A stretch of DNA of 50,118 bases from Chitinophagales bacterium (GCA_025353485.1 JANXQO010000071.1:1-50118); one strand, 5' to 3'. Positions 25,556 through 35,037 are shown, counted from the first letter of the stretch. A program made the numbers and translations. The notes: generated by a model not told the origin, from the letters alone.

Positions 25556-25969
25556 TTAAAAAATTAAAACAAATGTCCCTCCGATAATTAGCAGCGCTCC
25601 AATAGCAGTTTTCATTGTTAATGGTTCTCCCAAAAAAACCACCGCTAAAATTATGGCTATCGCAACACTCATTTTATCAACAGGCGCCACCTGCGAAACC
25701 TTGCCTAATTGTAAAGCTTTAAAATAAAATATCCACGACAATCCTGTAGCAACCCCGGAAAGACAAAGAAAAATAATATTGTGCTTCGTTAAAGTATTGA
25801 TAGTAGATACACCTCCTCTAAAAAAAGCAATGCCCCAGGCAAGAATTAAAATAACAACGGTACGGATTGCCGTTGCCAGATCTGTATCAACTCCTTTAAT
25901 ACCAACTTTTGCAAAGATGGCTGTTAGTGCTGCAAACAGTGCAGATAGTAAAGCGTATATCCACCACAT
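25556..25969 (-). CDS. EamA-like small membrane transporter, 137 aa
   Basis: A single EamA (drug/metabolite transporter) repeat of about five helices: WWIYALLSALFAALTAIFAK at the start, and the conserved GVATGLSWIFYFKALQLGKV and DKMSVAIAIILAVVFLGEPL before the last helix. At half the usual size, it presumably acts as a dimer. Substrate unknown. It lies 11 bases downstream of the luciferase-like gene on the same strand, likely cotranscribed. Confidence 0.85.
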   Translation of the reverse strand: MWWIYALLSALFAALTAIFAKVGIKGVDTDLATAIRTVVILILAWGIAFFRGGVSTINTLTKHNIIFLCLSGVATGLSWIFYFKALQLGKVSQVAPVDKMSVAIAIILAVVFLGEPLTMKTAIGALLIIGGTFVLIF

Positions 25970-25980
25970 AAAAAATAATT

Positions 25981-27000
25981 TTAATTTTTGTAATCCTGCT
26001 TTTTAAAAAATGGCGCTATCAATTCGTAAGAATGAATTTTAGCATCATTATCATAAATGTAAGATGCAACCATTATTTCATCAACACTTGTTTCATCTAA
26101 AAAACTTTGTAATCCTTCATGAACAGTTTTTGCACTGCCGATGAATGTGTATTGCATCATATGCATTACTGAGGCCCTTTCATAATCACTCCATTCTCCT
26201 TCCATACTCTCAATCGGCGGCTGCAAAGGTTTTCGTTTTCCTGTAACAATACCTAATGCCAACCGGTAAAAAGAAGTGGCGAGATATTGTGCTTCCTCAT
26301 CTGTATCTGCAGCAATTATATTTATGCAGGCCATTGAATATGGTTGTTGCAATTGCTCAGAAGGAGTAAAATTGTGGCGATACAATTTTAATGCATCCTG
26401 CAAAAGCGCAGGTGCAAAATGAGCTGCAAATGCAAAAGGAAAACCCAACGCTGCAGCCAGTTGTGCGCTGTAAGTACTGGAACCTAAAAGCCATAAAGGC
26501 ACTTGAGTACCTTCACCGGGTATCGCTCGAACCCTGGCATCACCACTTCGTGGCGCCAAATAATTTTTGAGTTCAATTACATCCTGCGGAAAATCATCAA
26601 CAGAATCATTTAAATTTCTACGCAAGGCAAAAGAAGTAAGTTGATCTGTGCCAGGGGCACGCCCTAATCCAAGATCAATTCTTCCGGGGTATAGAGATTC
26701 TAATGTTCCAAATTGTTCGGCTATAATTAGTGGTGAATGATTGGGAAGCATAACTCCGCCGGAACCAACACGAATAGAAGAAGTGCCTGCTGCTATATAA
26801 CCGATCAATACCGATGTGGCAGAACTGGCAATGTTTTCCATATTGTGATGTTCGGCAAACCAATAGCGGTTGTAACCCAATTGCTCCACACGCTTAGCGA
26901 CCTGCAAACTTTTTTTAAAAGAATCTGCAGGTATATCTCCCTGTACAATTGTTGCAAGATCAAGAACGCTTACCGGGATATCGCTTAGTTTTTTTTTCAT
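25981..27000 (-). CDS. LLM class flavin-dependent oxidoreductase, 339 aa
   Basis: The luciferase-like fold is shown by the start [20 protein letters not shown], the cofactor-pocket segment [40 protein letters not shown], and [20 protein letters not shown]. All are characteristic of the MsnO8-type subgroup. It is FMN-dependent and cytoplasmic; substrate unknown. Length is normal (about 330-340). It is divergent from the glycosidase gene across a 223-base gap (27001-27223) in which I see no gene and only weak promoter-like sequence. Confidence 0.88.
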   Translation of the reverse strand: MKKKLSDIPVSVLDLATIVQGDIPADSFKKSLQVAKRVEQLGYNRYWFAEHHNMENIASSATSVLIGYIAAGTSSIRVGSGGVMLPNHSPLIIAEQFGTLESLYPGRIDLGLGRAPGTDQLTSFALRRNLNDSVDDFPQDVIELKNYLAPRSGDARVRAIPGEGTQVPLWLLGSSTYSAQLAAALGFPFAFAAHFAPALLQDALKLYRHNFTPSEQLQQPYSMACINIIAADTDEEAQYLATSFYRLALGIVTGKRKPLQPPIESMEGEWSDYERASVMHMMQYTFIGSAKTVHEGLQSFLDETSVDEIMVASYIYDNDAKIHSYELIAPFFKKQDYKN

Positions 27001-27223
27001 GAATTATATATCCGGATAATGTATGCAAATATGTTTCCTAAATTCTAAGCATGACATGGTTACATGATTACAATTTTTTTTACTAAAATTGTACTTCAAA
27101 CCATAAAATATTTTCTCACACATTTTTATTTTATACTTATACAAATTATTAATCGTTGATACTTGGAACGGGCATTGCTATATTACCCCAAACCCTGAAA
27201 GGGATTAAATAAAAAAATTTGAA

Positions 27224-28432
27224 ATGAGCACAAACAAATTCATGTTTGCTACCGGCATTGAGAACAGCTATCCCACTATTACATTGGCGGATGGAACTAT
27301 TAAGCGGATAGATGAAATGGAAAAAACCGGTCATTATAAATATTGGAAAGATGATTTCAGGCTTACAAAAGAAATGGGCATAGAGCATCTGCGATACGGG
27401 CCTCCCTATTTCTCCCTGCACCAGGGGCCGGGTAAATACGACTGGAGTTTTAGTGATGAAGTTTTTAATGAAATGAAAGAGCTGGGCATTATCCCTCTTG
27501 TAGATCTTTGTCACTTTGGAATTCCCGACTGGTTAGGAAATTTTCAAAACCCTGAGTGGCCACATTATTTTGCAGAATATGCTGAAGCATTTGCAAAGCG
27601 TTACCCTTACTTACAGTTTTATACACCCATAAACGAAATATTTATTGCTGCAATGTTTAGCGGGCAATATGGCTGGTGGAATGAATGTAAAAGCGATGAA
27701 CGATCTTTTGTAACAGCGTTAAAACATTTATGCAAAGCAAATGTGCTTGCTTCACAGGCTATCTTAAAAGTTCAGCCTGATGTGTTTTTTATTCAGAGTG
27801 AATCATCAGAATATTTTCATGCCGAAGACCCAACCTGCCAGCCCCAGTGTGATTTTTTAAACCAAAAAAGATTTCTTTCTCTTGATCTTACCTACGGCCA
27901 TTCAGTAGATGTAACCACCTATAAATATTTAATGGAAAACGGAATGACGGATGAGGAATACATGTGGTTTCACCATAACCAGATGAAAGATAAAAGCCGT
28001 TGCATAATGGGGAATGATTATTATATAACCAATGAGCACATGGTACATCCCAATGGCAGTACAAGCCCGGCAGGAGAGATCTTTGGATATTATGTAATCA
28101 CTCACCAGTATTTTCGGCGCTACAGGTTGCCCGTAATGCACACTGAAACTAATATTACAGAACCATTTTCAGTACACTGGCTGCGCAAGCAATGGGCAAA
28201 TGTGTATCGGTTAAAACAGGATGGTGTGCCCATCGTTGGTTTTACCTGGTATAGCCTTATTGACCAGGTTGATTGGGATAGCGCTTTGCGTAATGAAGAT
28301 GGCATTGTAAACTCTCTCGGACTTTACGATCTCGACAGAAAGATACGCCAGGTTGGTATAGAATATAAAAACCTCATTACCCAATGGCAGGATGTATTGG
28401 GCAGAGAAAGTTTTGGTGTCCATATTTTTTAG
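27224..28432 (+). CDS. GH1-like family glycoside hydrolase, 402 aa
   Basis: A TIM-barrel enzyme with the GH1/clan A layout. The acid/base Glu is E138 in TPINEIF, and the nucleophile is E308 in MHTETN. WSFSDEVFNEMKELGIIPLV and CHFGIPDWLGNF are also typical. It is shorter than classical beta-glucosidases (about 450), as in the Bacteroidota GH1-like or DUF group. There is no signal peptide, so it is cytoplasmic. Sugar specificity is not evident. Monocistronic. Confidence 0.82.
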   Translation: MSTNKFMFATGIENSYPTITLADGTIKRIDEMEKTGHYKYWKDDFRLTKEMGIEHLRYGPPYFSLHQGPGKYDWSFSDEVFNEMKELGIIPLVDLCHFGIPDWLGNFQNPEWPHYFAEYAEAFAKRYPYLQFYTPINEIFIAAMFSGQYGWWNECKSDERSFVTALKHLCKANVLASQAILKVQPDVFFIQSESSEYFHAEDPTCQPQCDFLNQKRFLSLDLTYGHSVDVTTYKYLMENGMTDEEYMWFHHNQMKDKSRCIMGNDYYITNEHMVHPNGSTSPAGEIFGYYVITHQYFRRYRLPVMHTETNITEPFSVHWLRKQWANVYRLKQDGVPIVGFTWYSLIDQVDWDSALRNEDGIVNSLGLYDLDRKIRQVGIEYKNLITQWQDVLGRESFGVHIF

Positions 28433-28468
28433 ACGCACATCATTATATATTTTATTTTCTCCACACTT

Positions 28469-28499
28469 TTTGAAATAAGAAAATAGAAATGTATTTTTA
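28469..28499 (+). promoter_or_regulatory. Candidate promoter for the secreted 157-aa protein gene
   Basis: TTTG (28469-28472), a 19-base spacer, then TATTTTTA (28492-28499), one base off TAnnTTTG, 28 bases before the ATG at 28527. Confidence 0.45.
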
Positions 28500-28526
28500 T
28501 AATAATTACTCAAAAAAATAATTTTT

Positions 28527-29000
28527 ATGCGTATAAAAAAAAATCTTCCCCTACTCATTTTTTGCTTTATATCATCTTTTGTAACAGCCCAGTTAAAAAC
28601 ATGGAGCTGGAGTGATTATAAAATGCAGTTTAAGGCACCTGTTGATTTTAAAATTGACGAGAATACCAGCAGTAAGTTTGCCGCAGGAAATGGAAAATTG
28701 TATCTCACTATTTATCCAAAAAAGGGAGCCAAAATATCATACGAAGAATTGAAAGATGCTTTAAGAGACTGGTCACGCCAAAACGATCTTACCTATAAAA
28801 AAGACGTACAATACATGAGTAATTTAAATAGATATTGGGGAGTGTATATTGATGGCGTAGCGCCCAGCGGATTGCCAACAACATTATTGTTACTGGTAGA
28901 CCCTGATTACAGCAATATAAGTTTTTATGTTTGGTTACAATATCAAAGCAATTCTTTGCAGACAGCGGTTGATATTTTAAAAAGTTTTACTCCTAAATAA
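28527..29000 (+). CDS. Secreted hypothetical protein, 157 aa
   Basis: The signal peptide MRIKKNLPLLIFCFISSFVTAQ precedes a compact domain of about 135 residues. It contains WSWSDYKMQFKAPVDFKIDE, a central helix YEELKDALRDWSR and a strand-rich end. No known motif is recognised. Probably periplasmic. It converges with the small gene at 29031-29501, with an A/T-rich palindrome between them. Confidence 0.7.
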   Translation: MRIKKNLPLLIFCFISSFVTAQLKTWSWSDYKMQFKAPVDFKIDENTSSKFAAGNGKLYLTIYPKKGAKISYEELKDALRDWSRQNDLTYKKDVQYMSNLNRYWGVYIDGVAPSGLPTTLLLLVDPDYSNISFYVWLQYQSNSLQTAVDILKSFTPK

Positions 29001-29010
29001 TTTCTGCAGA

Positions 29011-29026
29011 AAAAAAATATTTTTTT
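29011..29026. terminator. A/T-only palindrome between convergent genes
   Basis: AAAAAAATATTTTTTT is a perfect 16-bp palindrome between the stops of two converging genes, with a T run on either strand. A weak bidirectional terminator is possible, but an all-A/T stem is not strong evidence. Confidence 0.3.
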
Positions 29027-29030
29027 ATTT

Positions 29031-29501
29031 TTAAAATGAAAGCTCTATAATTTTACCCGGAGGCAATTCTTTCCACGAATTTAATAACGCTCTTAGTAAT
29101 TCACGGATCCTGGTAATATCATTTTCCAAAAGTACAGGTGCAGGAAATTCCCTGTTCCATGATTCAAAAGATTCTTTAGCGATTAAATTAAAATTTTTAA
29201 AATTTCCCTGCGCAATTTCCATTAAAAATAAGTTAGCTATATTTTCGGCATACAATGCTTCCCTGCTAAGTATCATTTGTTTTCTTTTATCACGGTCTTC
29301 AAAATCCTTTACATCCATGCCATTGTTTAGCATACCCATAAAAGCTGTTGTATATCCCAAAAGTTTTTCAAGGCAATAATGACTAAGATCGTGACGAACA
29401 AAAAAGTCCTCAGCATACATCCATGTTTCAGAACCGTCATCCCTGCGGTATAATATTATATGTGGCTTGTCATAATTTTTTGTTATTCGCAACAGCATCA
29501 C
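29031..29501 (-). CDS. Hypothetical cytoplasmic protein, 156 aa, coupled to HMG-CoA lyase
   Basis: No leader or membrane segment. It has a helical, His/Asp-rich N-terminal half (EDFFVRHDLSHYCLEKLLGY) and a polar helical C-terminal half. Its ATG lies inside the 4-base overlap (29498-29501) with the stop of the HMG-CoA lyase gene, so translation is coupled. I recognise no family. Coupling suggests a role near leucine or HMG-CoA metabolism, but this is inference. Confidence 0.7.
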   Translation of the reverse strand: MMLLRITKNYDKPHIILYRRDDGSETWMYAEDFFVRHDLSHYCLEKLLGYTTAFMGMLNNGMDVKDFEDRDKRKQMILSREALYAENIANLFLMEIAQGNFKNFNLIAKESFESWNREFPAPVLLENDITRIRELLRALLNSWKELPPGKIIELSF

Positions 29502-30400
29502 ACAAAAATTTTATTGGCAAGACTGAGTGCATGCTGCAATGCCTCTTTATTTATATCCGGCAAAAGGTTTTTTTCTTCAAAATACGGTATCATAAATTCG
29601 GTATTCATGTTACCAACCAACTCATTATTGGCCATAGGGCATCCTCCTATTCCTTTTAAAGCGCCATCAAATCTTTTGCAGCCTGCCTGCAATGCTGCAT
29701 CAATTTTTTGTTTCCGGTTTGTTACTGTTGAATGTAAATGAACACCAATTTCTATTTCAGGATATTGAGGAATTAATTTATTTAAAACAGATAAAACCTG
29801 CGCCGGTGTTGCCAATCCAACGGTATCAGCCATTGAAATAATTTTTATTCCCATCCCTGTTAGTTTATCAGCCCATAGCATTACTATTTCTTCATTATAA
29901 ATATCACCATAAGGATTTCCAAATCCCATTGAAATATAAATAACCAATTGCTTATTATTTTTTATACAAAGTTTTTGTATTTGCTCTACTCTTCCCAGCG
30001 ATTCTTCGACAGAGCTGTTGGTGTTTCTTTGTTGAAAAGTTTCAGAAACAGAAAATGGAAAACCCAGGTAAGTAATTTCATCAAATATTACAGCTTCTTC
30101 TGCGCCACGTACATTGGCAACAATGGCAAGCAATTTAGTTTTCAACTTATCAACTTTTAACCCTTTCAGCACTTCTTTGGTATCCGCCATTTGTGGTATT
30201 GCTTTAGGCGAAACAAAACTTCCAAAATCAATTGTATCAAAACCTACTTTAAGTAATGCATTTATGTATTCAATTTTTTTTTCGGTTGGAATAAAATGCT
30301 TCCAGCCCTGCATAGCATCCCTGGGGCATTCAATAAGATGTAACCCCCTGCTCCCCTTAAGAGGAGATTGAGAAATAGTATCCTTTGCAGAGCTTAACAT
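29498..30400 (-). CDS. Hydroxymethylglutaryl-CoA lyase, 300 aa
   Basis: A TIM-barrel of the HMGL-like family. Substrate-binding and metal residues appear in LIECPRDAMQG (residues 22-32), DFGSFVSPKAIPQMADTKEV, MADTVGLATP and GVHLHSTVTNR. The active-site Cys loop is GIGGCPMANNELVGNMNTE, a variant of the GCPYAxGAxGN signature. It cleaves HMG-CoA to acetyl-CoA and acetoacetate. The first about 20 residues are unusual: they are encoded by a palindromic repeat (see 30351-30366) and precede the conserved start. Overlaps the next gene by 4 bases. Confidence 0.85.
   Translation of the reverse strand: MLSSAKDTISQSPLKGSRGLHLIECPRDAMQGWKHFIPTEKKIEYINALLKVGFDTIDFGSFVSPKAIPQMADTKEVLKGLKVDKLKTKLLAIVANVRGAEEAVIFDEITYLGFPFSVSETFQQRNTNSSVEESLGRVEQIQKLCIKNNKQLVIYISMGFGNPYGDIYNEEIVMLWADKLTGMGIKIISMADTVGLATPAQVLSVLNKLIPQYPEIEIGVHLHSTVTNRKQKIDAALQAGCKRFDGALKGIGGCPMANNELVGNMNTEFMIPYFEEKNLLPDINKEALQHALSLANKIFV
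30351..30366. repeat. Palindromic repeat inside the 5' end of the HMG-CoA lyase gene
   Basis: CTCCCCTTAAGAGGAG has only one mismatched pair as a palindrome and is flanked by AACCCCCTG. It resembles the element at 44874-44887 (TCCCCTAAAGGGGA plus AGGGGG). It is translated as residues about 10-19 (SQSPLKGSRG) of the lyase. Confidence 0.55.
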
Positions 30401-30451
30401 ACTTTTTAAATTTTCTTCATCAACTATAAAGTTTGCAAATTAAAATAAATA

Positions 30452-31390
30452 ATGGATGTAATTTTGGAATTGAAAAATGACAAAGAAAAATTATCTATGA
30501 GCTATACAAAGTACCTCCTCATCTTTTTTATTTTCTTCTTAATTTATTTTGACAGTAAGGCTGCCGGCAATAGTTTCAATGATACTTTATACAAACAAAT
30601 CTCATCCTTTTATCACCCTAAAAACGGCATCAATATTTATGTAATTTCAAAAGATAAATATTTTGATATTGTAACCCGGATAATTGTTTGGCAAACTAAG
30701 TTAACAGCATTGTTTCATAGCAAAAAACTAAAAGTTATTTTGGTTACCTCTACCGCAGATGCCGGGAAAAAAATAGCTGCTTTAGTAACCAAACATCATT
30801 ATGCAATTAATAATTTATGGTTCGATTCTCATGGAAAATACAGAAAAGGTTATTCATCGTTTATGATAGGATGCGATGAATACTATTATAAAAATATTGC
30901 AGACAGCGATCACCTTTCAGGCCTTAAAATAATTGCTTCTTTTTGTAACACCAATACTATTATAGGTTTGGGTGCCTGTTATGCAGCTGCTGATTTTAAT
31001 TTTCCTGTGCTGAGAAATGGTAAATATGAAAATATGCACGGAGATTCATTGCTTAAAGGAATGGCAGATATTTTTAAAGGCTCAACAGTTTACGCATGTA
31101 AGAGCTGGGTGATGGCAAAGCCCTGGATATTGGGAAGCAAGAATGCATTAGCCGGCTATCCATTAGATAAACAATATAAGGACACTATTTTTTTACCCGC
31201 ATGGAAAAGCATGGGTGAATGGCATAGATATTCTGCTATTAATCATCAGATAGAAATTATTAATACAATTTATTTATCTAACAAAGGAGATATATTAATA
31301 CAGGATGAACCTTACATGGTTCAAAAAAAAGCACATCGTAAGATGGAGAGGAATATGCGAAAACTCCGGCCAAACCTTTATACTTTATAA
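30452..31390 (+). CDS. Secreted clan CD-like (caspase-fold) protein 1, 312 aa (297 aa from ATG 30497)
   Basis: The better start is probably ATG 30497, giving the signal peptide MSYTKYLLIFFIFFLIYFDS. Two hydrophobic blocks carry a His-Gly and an Ala-Cys: NLWFDSHG (H127) and IIGLGACYA (C176), the pattern that defines clan CD cysteine peptidases (caspases, gingipains, clostripain). Downstream conserved stretches are GDSLLKGMADIFKG, KSWVMAKPWI and AGYPLDKQYKD. It is paralogous to the protein at 39700-40614, with the same 49-residue His-Cys spacing. Peptidase activity is inference. Its stop overlaps the end of the converging HTH gene by 6 bases. Confidence 0.7.
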   Translation: MDVILELKNDKEKLSMSYTKYLLIFFIFFLIYFDSKAAGNSFNDTLYKQISSFYHPKNGINIYVISKDKYFDIVTRIIVWQTKLTALFHSKKLKVILVTSTADAGKKIAALVTKHHYAINNLWFDSHGKYRKGYSSFMIGCDEYYYKNIADSDHLSGLKIIASFCNTNTIIGLGACYAAADFNFPVLRNGKYENMHGDSLLKGMADIFKGSTVYACKSWVMAKPWILGSKNALAGYPLDKQYKDTIFLPAWKSMGEWHRYSAINHQIEIINTIYLSNKGDILIQDEPYMVQKKAHRKMERNMRKLRPNLYTL

Positions 31391-32382
31391 TGATACTGCT
31401 TTTTTCCGCAGCTCAATTTTCTCTCTTATCGGTGTAAAAAAACTACTCCGTTGTTTTTCACTACCAGAACTTATTAATGTAGACTTACGAATTAATTTGT
31501 GAAAGTATTCAAACATATAATCACAGAAAACGGAGTCCTGTGTACTGCAAATATTTAAAAAGGAATGATTTAAAACACTATCGGTTTTTTATTGAGTACA
31601 GCCACTACAGTATTATCTCCAATAATAAATTCATTAACGTATATTTTAACCGGGGCGCCTTTACTTCCCTTTGCATTGCTGTTAAATTTATAACCGGCCT
31701 CAGCCTGCTCCTCAATATGGTCAACCATTTTTTCAAGACATTCATATAGGGTTATAATATCATTTTTAGAAGCAAAAACATTGGTGTCTTTATAATACTC
31801 AATTTGCTGGATGTAAGTATTTATATTATCAACATTCCATATTTCAGTTGATGGAATGTTATTATAAGTCTCTAAAATTTCCTCTCCTGCCTTCAAAAGA
31901 TTATCATCAAAACCTGAAAAATTAAATTTGTTTTTATTGTATTCAGGATATTCAAGCACAGTTTTCATCCAGAAGAAGCATTTAAAAGCAGCCAGTTCAG
32001 GAAACTGGTAATAATAAAAGATAGGAACATCCTTTACCCAGTAGTACATTTCTTTTTCTTCAAATGAATTTATTGTTTGCATGTGGTGTAGAAAATCCTG
32101 GAGATATAATTCAAATGAAAAATTTGTTCTGTCAGCAAGTTTGCCGGTAAATACCACAGAGTCTGAGTTCAGGTGCATGAACTGATCAAGAGAAATTTTA
32201 TAATGGATGCAAAGTTTTTTTACTTCTTCCAAAGTAATGGGCTTCTCTCCTCTTATTCTGCGGTAAGCACTGTCGTTACTTATATTTAAAATATCGGCCA
32301 CTTCATCCACCATTGAAAGATGAGACGGCAGCAGCGCCTTTATATGTTGAAAAAAAACCTGTTGTGAATCGGCAGATCCCAT
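31385..32382 (-). pseudogene. HTH regulator paralog 1, disrupted by a one-base frameshift
   Basis: The frame from 32382 stops early at 31570 after ...LNKKPIVF (270 residues). Moving one base frame at 31570-31575 restores a match to the C-terminus of paralog 2, through CDYMFEYFHKLIRKSTLISS and SEKQRSSFF to a stop at 31385-31387. Total length is 998 bases, exactly one base short of 333 codons, the length of paralog 2. Paralog 2 has GTGTTCTTAAATC where this has GTGTTTTAAATC. The N-terminal HTH (AYRRIRGEKPI) is intact. Either a recent mutation, programmed variation, or an assembly error. Confidence 0.8.
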
Positions 32383-32484
32383 GCAATAAATTTTAGCAAC
32401 AATTAATTACAATAAGCATACAGTTTGTTAAGAAATACTTTTTACATAAGACATTATTTTTCAAATTACTAATTCTTAAAATTA

Positions 32485-33483
32485 TTAGCTCAATACTCTC
32501 TTTTTACTTCGTTCAAGTTTTTCACGCATGGAAGTAAAAAAACTACTGCGCTGCTTTTCACTTACTGAACTTACCAATGTAGACTTGCGTATTAAAGTCT
32601 GAAAATACTCAAACATATAGTCACAAAAAATCGCATCTTTTGTACTGGTAACATTGATAAAAGAATGATTTAAGAACACTACCGGTTTTTTATTAAGGAC
32701 TGCTATAACTGTATTATCGCCAACGACAAACTCATTAACATACACTTTGAAAAAAGCGTCTTTGCTCACTTTTGTATTATTGTCAAATTTATAACCTGCC
32801 TCGGCCTGTGCCTCAATATGATCAATCATTTTTTCCAGACATTCGTATAATATAATAATATCATTTTTAGAATTAAAAACATTAGTTTCTTTATAATATT
32901 CAATCTGCTGGATATAAGCATTTATATTGTCCTTGTTCCATATTTCTGTTGATGGGATTTGCATATAGGCCTCATGTATTTTCTTTCCTATTGGCCAAAG
33001 ATTCTCATCAAAATCTGAAAAAATAAATTTTGTTTTATTGTATTCAGAATATTCGAGCACAGTTTTCATCCAGAAAAAAAATTTGAATGCTGTTAGTTGA
33101 GGAAATTGATAAAAACTAAAAAGGGGTATCTCTTTTGCCCAATAATATATTTCCTTTTCCGGAAAGGAATTAACTATTTGCATTTGACTTAGGAAATTTC
33201 GAAGATATAATTCCATTGAAAAATTTGTTCTGTTAGCAAGCTTGCCTGTAAATAAAACAGAATCTGAATTCAAATGCATGAACTGATCTAAAGATATATT
33301 GTAGTGAATACAGAGTTTTTTTATTTCTTCAAGGCCAATTGGCTTTTCTCCTCTTATTCTGCGGTAGGCGCTATCGTTACTGATGTTTAATACTTCTGCC
33401 ACTTCATCAACCATGGAAAGATGAGGAGGCAATAGCGCTTTTATATGTTGGAAAAAAACCTGTTGTGAATCGTTAGAATCCAT
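32485..33483 (-). CDS. HTH regulator paralog 2, 332 aa
   Basis: Residues about 20-68 form an XRE-like helix-turn-helix (HLSMVDEVAEVLNISNDSAY then RRIRGEKPI, the recognition helix and turn). The remaining about 260 residues form a helical domain with no family I can name, ending MFEYFQTLIRKSTLVSS and SEKQRSSFF. No membrane segment, so a cytoplasmic DNA-binding protein, presumably with a ligand- or protein-sensing C-terminal part. It lies directly upstream of paralog 1 on the same strand and is divergent from the beta-helix lipoprotein gene. Confidence 0.75.
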   Translation of the reverse strand: MDSNDSQQVFFQHIKALLPPHLSMVDEVAEVLNISNDSAYRRIRGEKPIGLEEIKKLCIHYNISLDQFMHLNSDSVLFTGKLANRTNFSMELYLRNFLSQMQIVNSFPEKEIYYWAKEIPLFSFYQFPQLTAFKFFFWMKTVLEYSEYNKTKFIFSDFDENLWPIGKKIHEAYMQIPSTEIWNKDNINAYIQQIEYYKETNVFNSKNDIIILYECLEKMIDHIEAQAEAGYKFDNNTKVSKDAFFKVYVNEFVVGDNTVIAVLNKKPVVFLNHSFINVTSTKDAIFCDYMFEYFQTLIRKSTLVSSVSEKQRSSFFTSMREKLERSKKRVLS

Positions 33484-33840
33484 TGCAATAGGCTTTGATA
33501 ATTATTTAGAAAGCTAAGTTTAATTTAGTAAAAAATTACTTTTATTATCTGGGATTGTCCAATTTTTTTAGCTATTCAATTGAGGTTAGTCTATAAACCT
33601 TCCCTTCTCTTTTTGTTTAGCAAAAATTGCAAATAGCACAAAATTCTTTTAGTAAAAAATACAAATGCATTTACAAATCATGCATTTCTTAGTATAAATC
33701 AATTGTTCATTACTGGTTTATTTAAAATGTAAGGATGAATTACTAAACCTGATTAGTAGGTAGTATAAAGCAATTAGCATTCGGCTTTTGATGATTGTAG
33801 GTTTGAGTTGATAAAGTTTTTTTACCTTAAAAATACAAAA
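33484..33840. other. Divergent intergenic region with short repeats
   Basis: There is no gene in these 357 bases. TTTAGTAAAAAAT occurs at 33524-33536 and 33648-33660. AAATGCAT (33663-33670) and ATGCATTT (33680-33687) are inverted repeats. AGGTTTGAGT (33799-33808) recurs at 39644-39653 before the second clan CD-like gene. TTTG 33802-33805 with TACCTTAA 33823-33830 is a weak promoter-like pair. These are possible HTH binding sites. Confidence 0.4.
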
Positions 33841-34989
33841 ATGAAAAAGTCAATTAATCTTTTAGGCCTCGGCCTGGCAATGATTATTGCCCTGTTTTTC
33901 TTCTCCTGTAAAAAAGAATCACCGCAAAACTTACAGGATACTTTATTGCCATCCAATGATCCTGCAAATTTAAAAAATGCAAAATCAGCTGATTATGTAG
34001 TGCATTCAGGAGGTTCTATCCAGGCTGTTGTAGATGCTGCAAAGCCTGGTGCTGTAATAAATATAGAACCCGGCACTTATTATGAAGACGTTACTGTAAA
34101 CAAGCCAGGGATAAAACTGATCGGTTTAGGCAAAAAGGGCCAGGAAGTGATCATTCAAAATCCTGGCGGTGAAGAAAATGGTATCACCGTAAATGATAAC
34201 GGAGATGGTTTTGAGTTAACAAATGTTACGGTAAAAAATTTCAAAGAAAATGGCGTATATCTTTCGCATGTTGATCATTTCCTGTTATCGCATGTAACCA
34301 CCATCAACAACGGAGAGTATGGACTGTTCCCTGTTTTCTCTAGTAATGGTGTAATCGAGAATTGCATATCTACCGGTCATACAGATACAGGAATTTATGT
34401 TGGCCAATCTACAAATGTTGTAGTTAACTCAAATGATGCATTTGCCAATGTGAACGGGATAGAAATTGAAAACTGCTCCCACATAGAAGCAACTAAAAAT
34501 AATAGTTACAACAATGTCTGCGGAATATTGGTGGTGCTGCTTCCCGGATTAACAGTTAAATCTTCTACTGATATAACCCTCACCAAGAATGATGTGCACG
34601 ACAACAATCATGTAAATTTTGCAGTACCCGGCGGAGGCTTCGAAGCATTTGTTCCAAGCGGTTCTGGGATTCTTATTGTAGGTACAGATCAAACCACTGC
34701 AAAAAACAACACAGTTACGGGCAACCATTTTACAGGTATTGCTACCGTTAGCACTTTGGTACTTGGCTTAATTGCCGGCATACCTCCTGCTGCCTTTGCT
34801 GATATAGAACCGAATCCTGATGGGACAAGAATTGAGAAGAATGACCTTTCAAATAATGGTACTGCAGTACCTGCAGGTTTACCATTTCCGGGGGTTGATC
34901 TTTTATGGGATGGTTCAGGAAATAATAACTGCTGGAGCAAAAATAATTATTCAACCAGCTACCCTGCTGCATTACCTCAATGTAAATGA
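33841..34989 (+). CDS. Parallel beta-helix repeat lipoprotein, 382 aa
   Basis: From ATG 33841 the leader MKKSINLLGLGLAMIIALFF ends in a lipobox FFSC (an upstream TTG at 33808 would add 11 residues). Beyond SADYVVHSGGSIQAVVDAAK the protein is a ladder of right-handed beta-helix turns, with many Asn-rich rungs such as NGVYLSHVDHFLLSHVTTIN and NGIEIENCSHIEATKNN. It resembles the TIGR03805 parallel beta-helix proteins and the NosD/pectate-lyase fold. No lyase catalytic triad is evident. Likely anchored at the outer membrane. First gene of a run of envelope genes. Confidence 0.8.
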   Translation: MKKSINLLGLGLAMIIALFFFSCKKESPQNLQDTLLPSNDPANLKNAKSADYVVHSGGSIQAVVDAAKPGAVINIEPGTYYEDVTVNKPGIKLIGLGKKGQEVIIQNPGGEENGITVNDNGDGFELTNVTVKNFKENGVYLSHVDHFLLSHVTTINNGEYGLFPVFSSNGVIENCISTGHTDTGIYVGQSTNVVVNSNDAFANVNGIEIENCSHIEATKNNSYNNVCGILVVLLPGLTVKSSTDITLTKNDVHDNNHVNFAVPGGGFEAFVPSGSGILIVGTDQTTAKNNTVTGNHFTGIATVSTLVLGLIAGIPPAAFADIEPNPDGTRIEKNDLSNNGTAVPAGLPFPGVDLLWDGSGNNNCWSKNNYSTSYPAALPQCK

Positions 34990-35037
34990 TTAAAACATAC
35001 AAGCCTGTTTACCAGGTTCATAAATAATAATTAAAAA

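Noticed and set aside
30452-31390. CHAT-domain assignment for the clan CD-like proteins
   Set aside because: The His and Cys blocks fit clan CD in general, but the flanking sequence matches no CHAT-type, C11 or gingipain signature I can name, so I kept the broader call.
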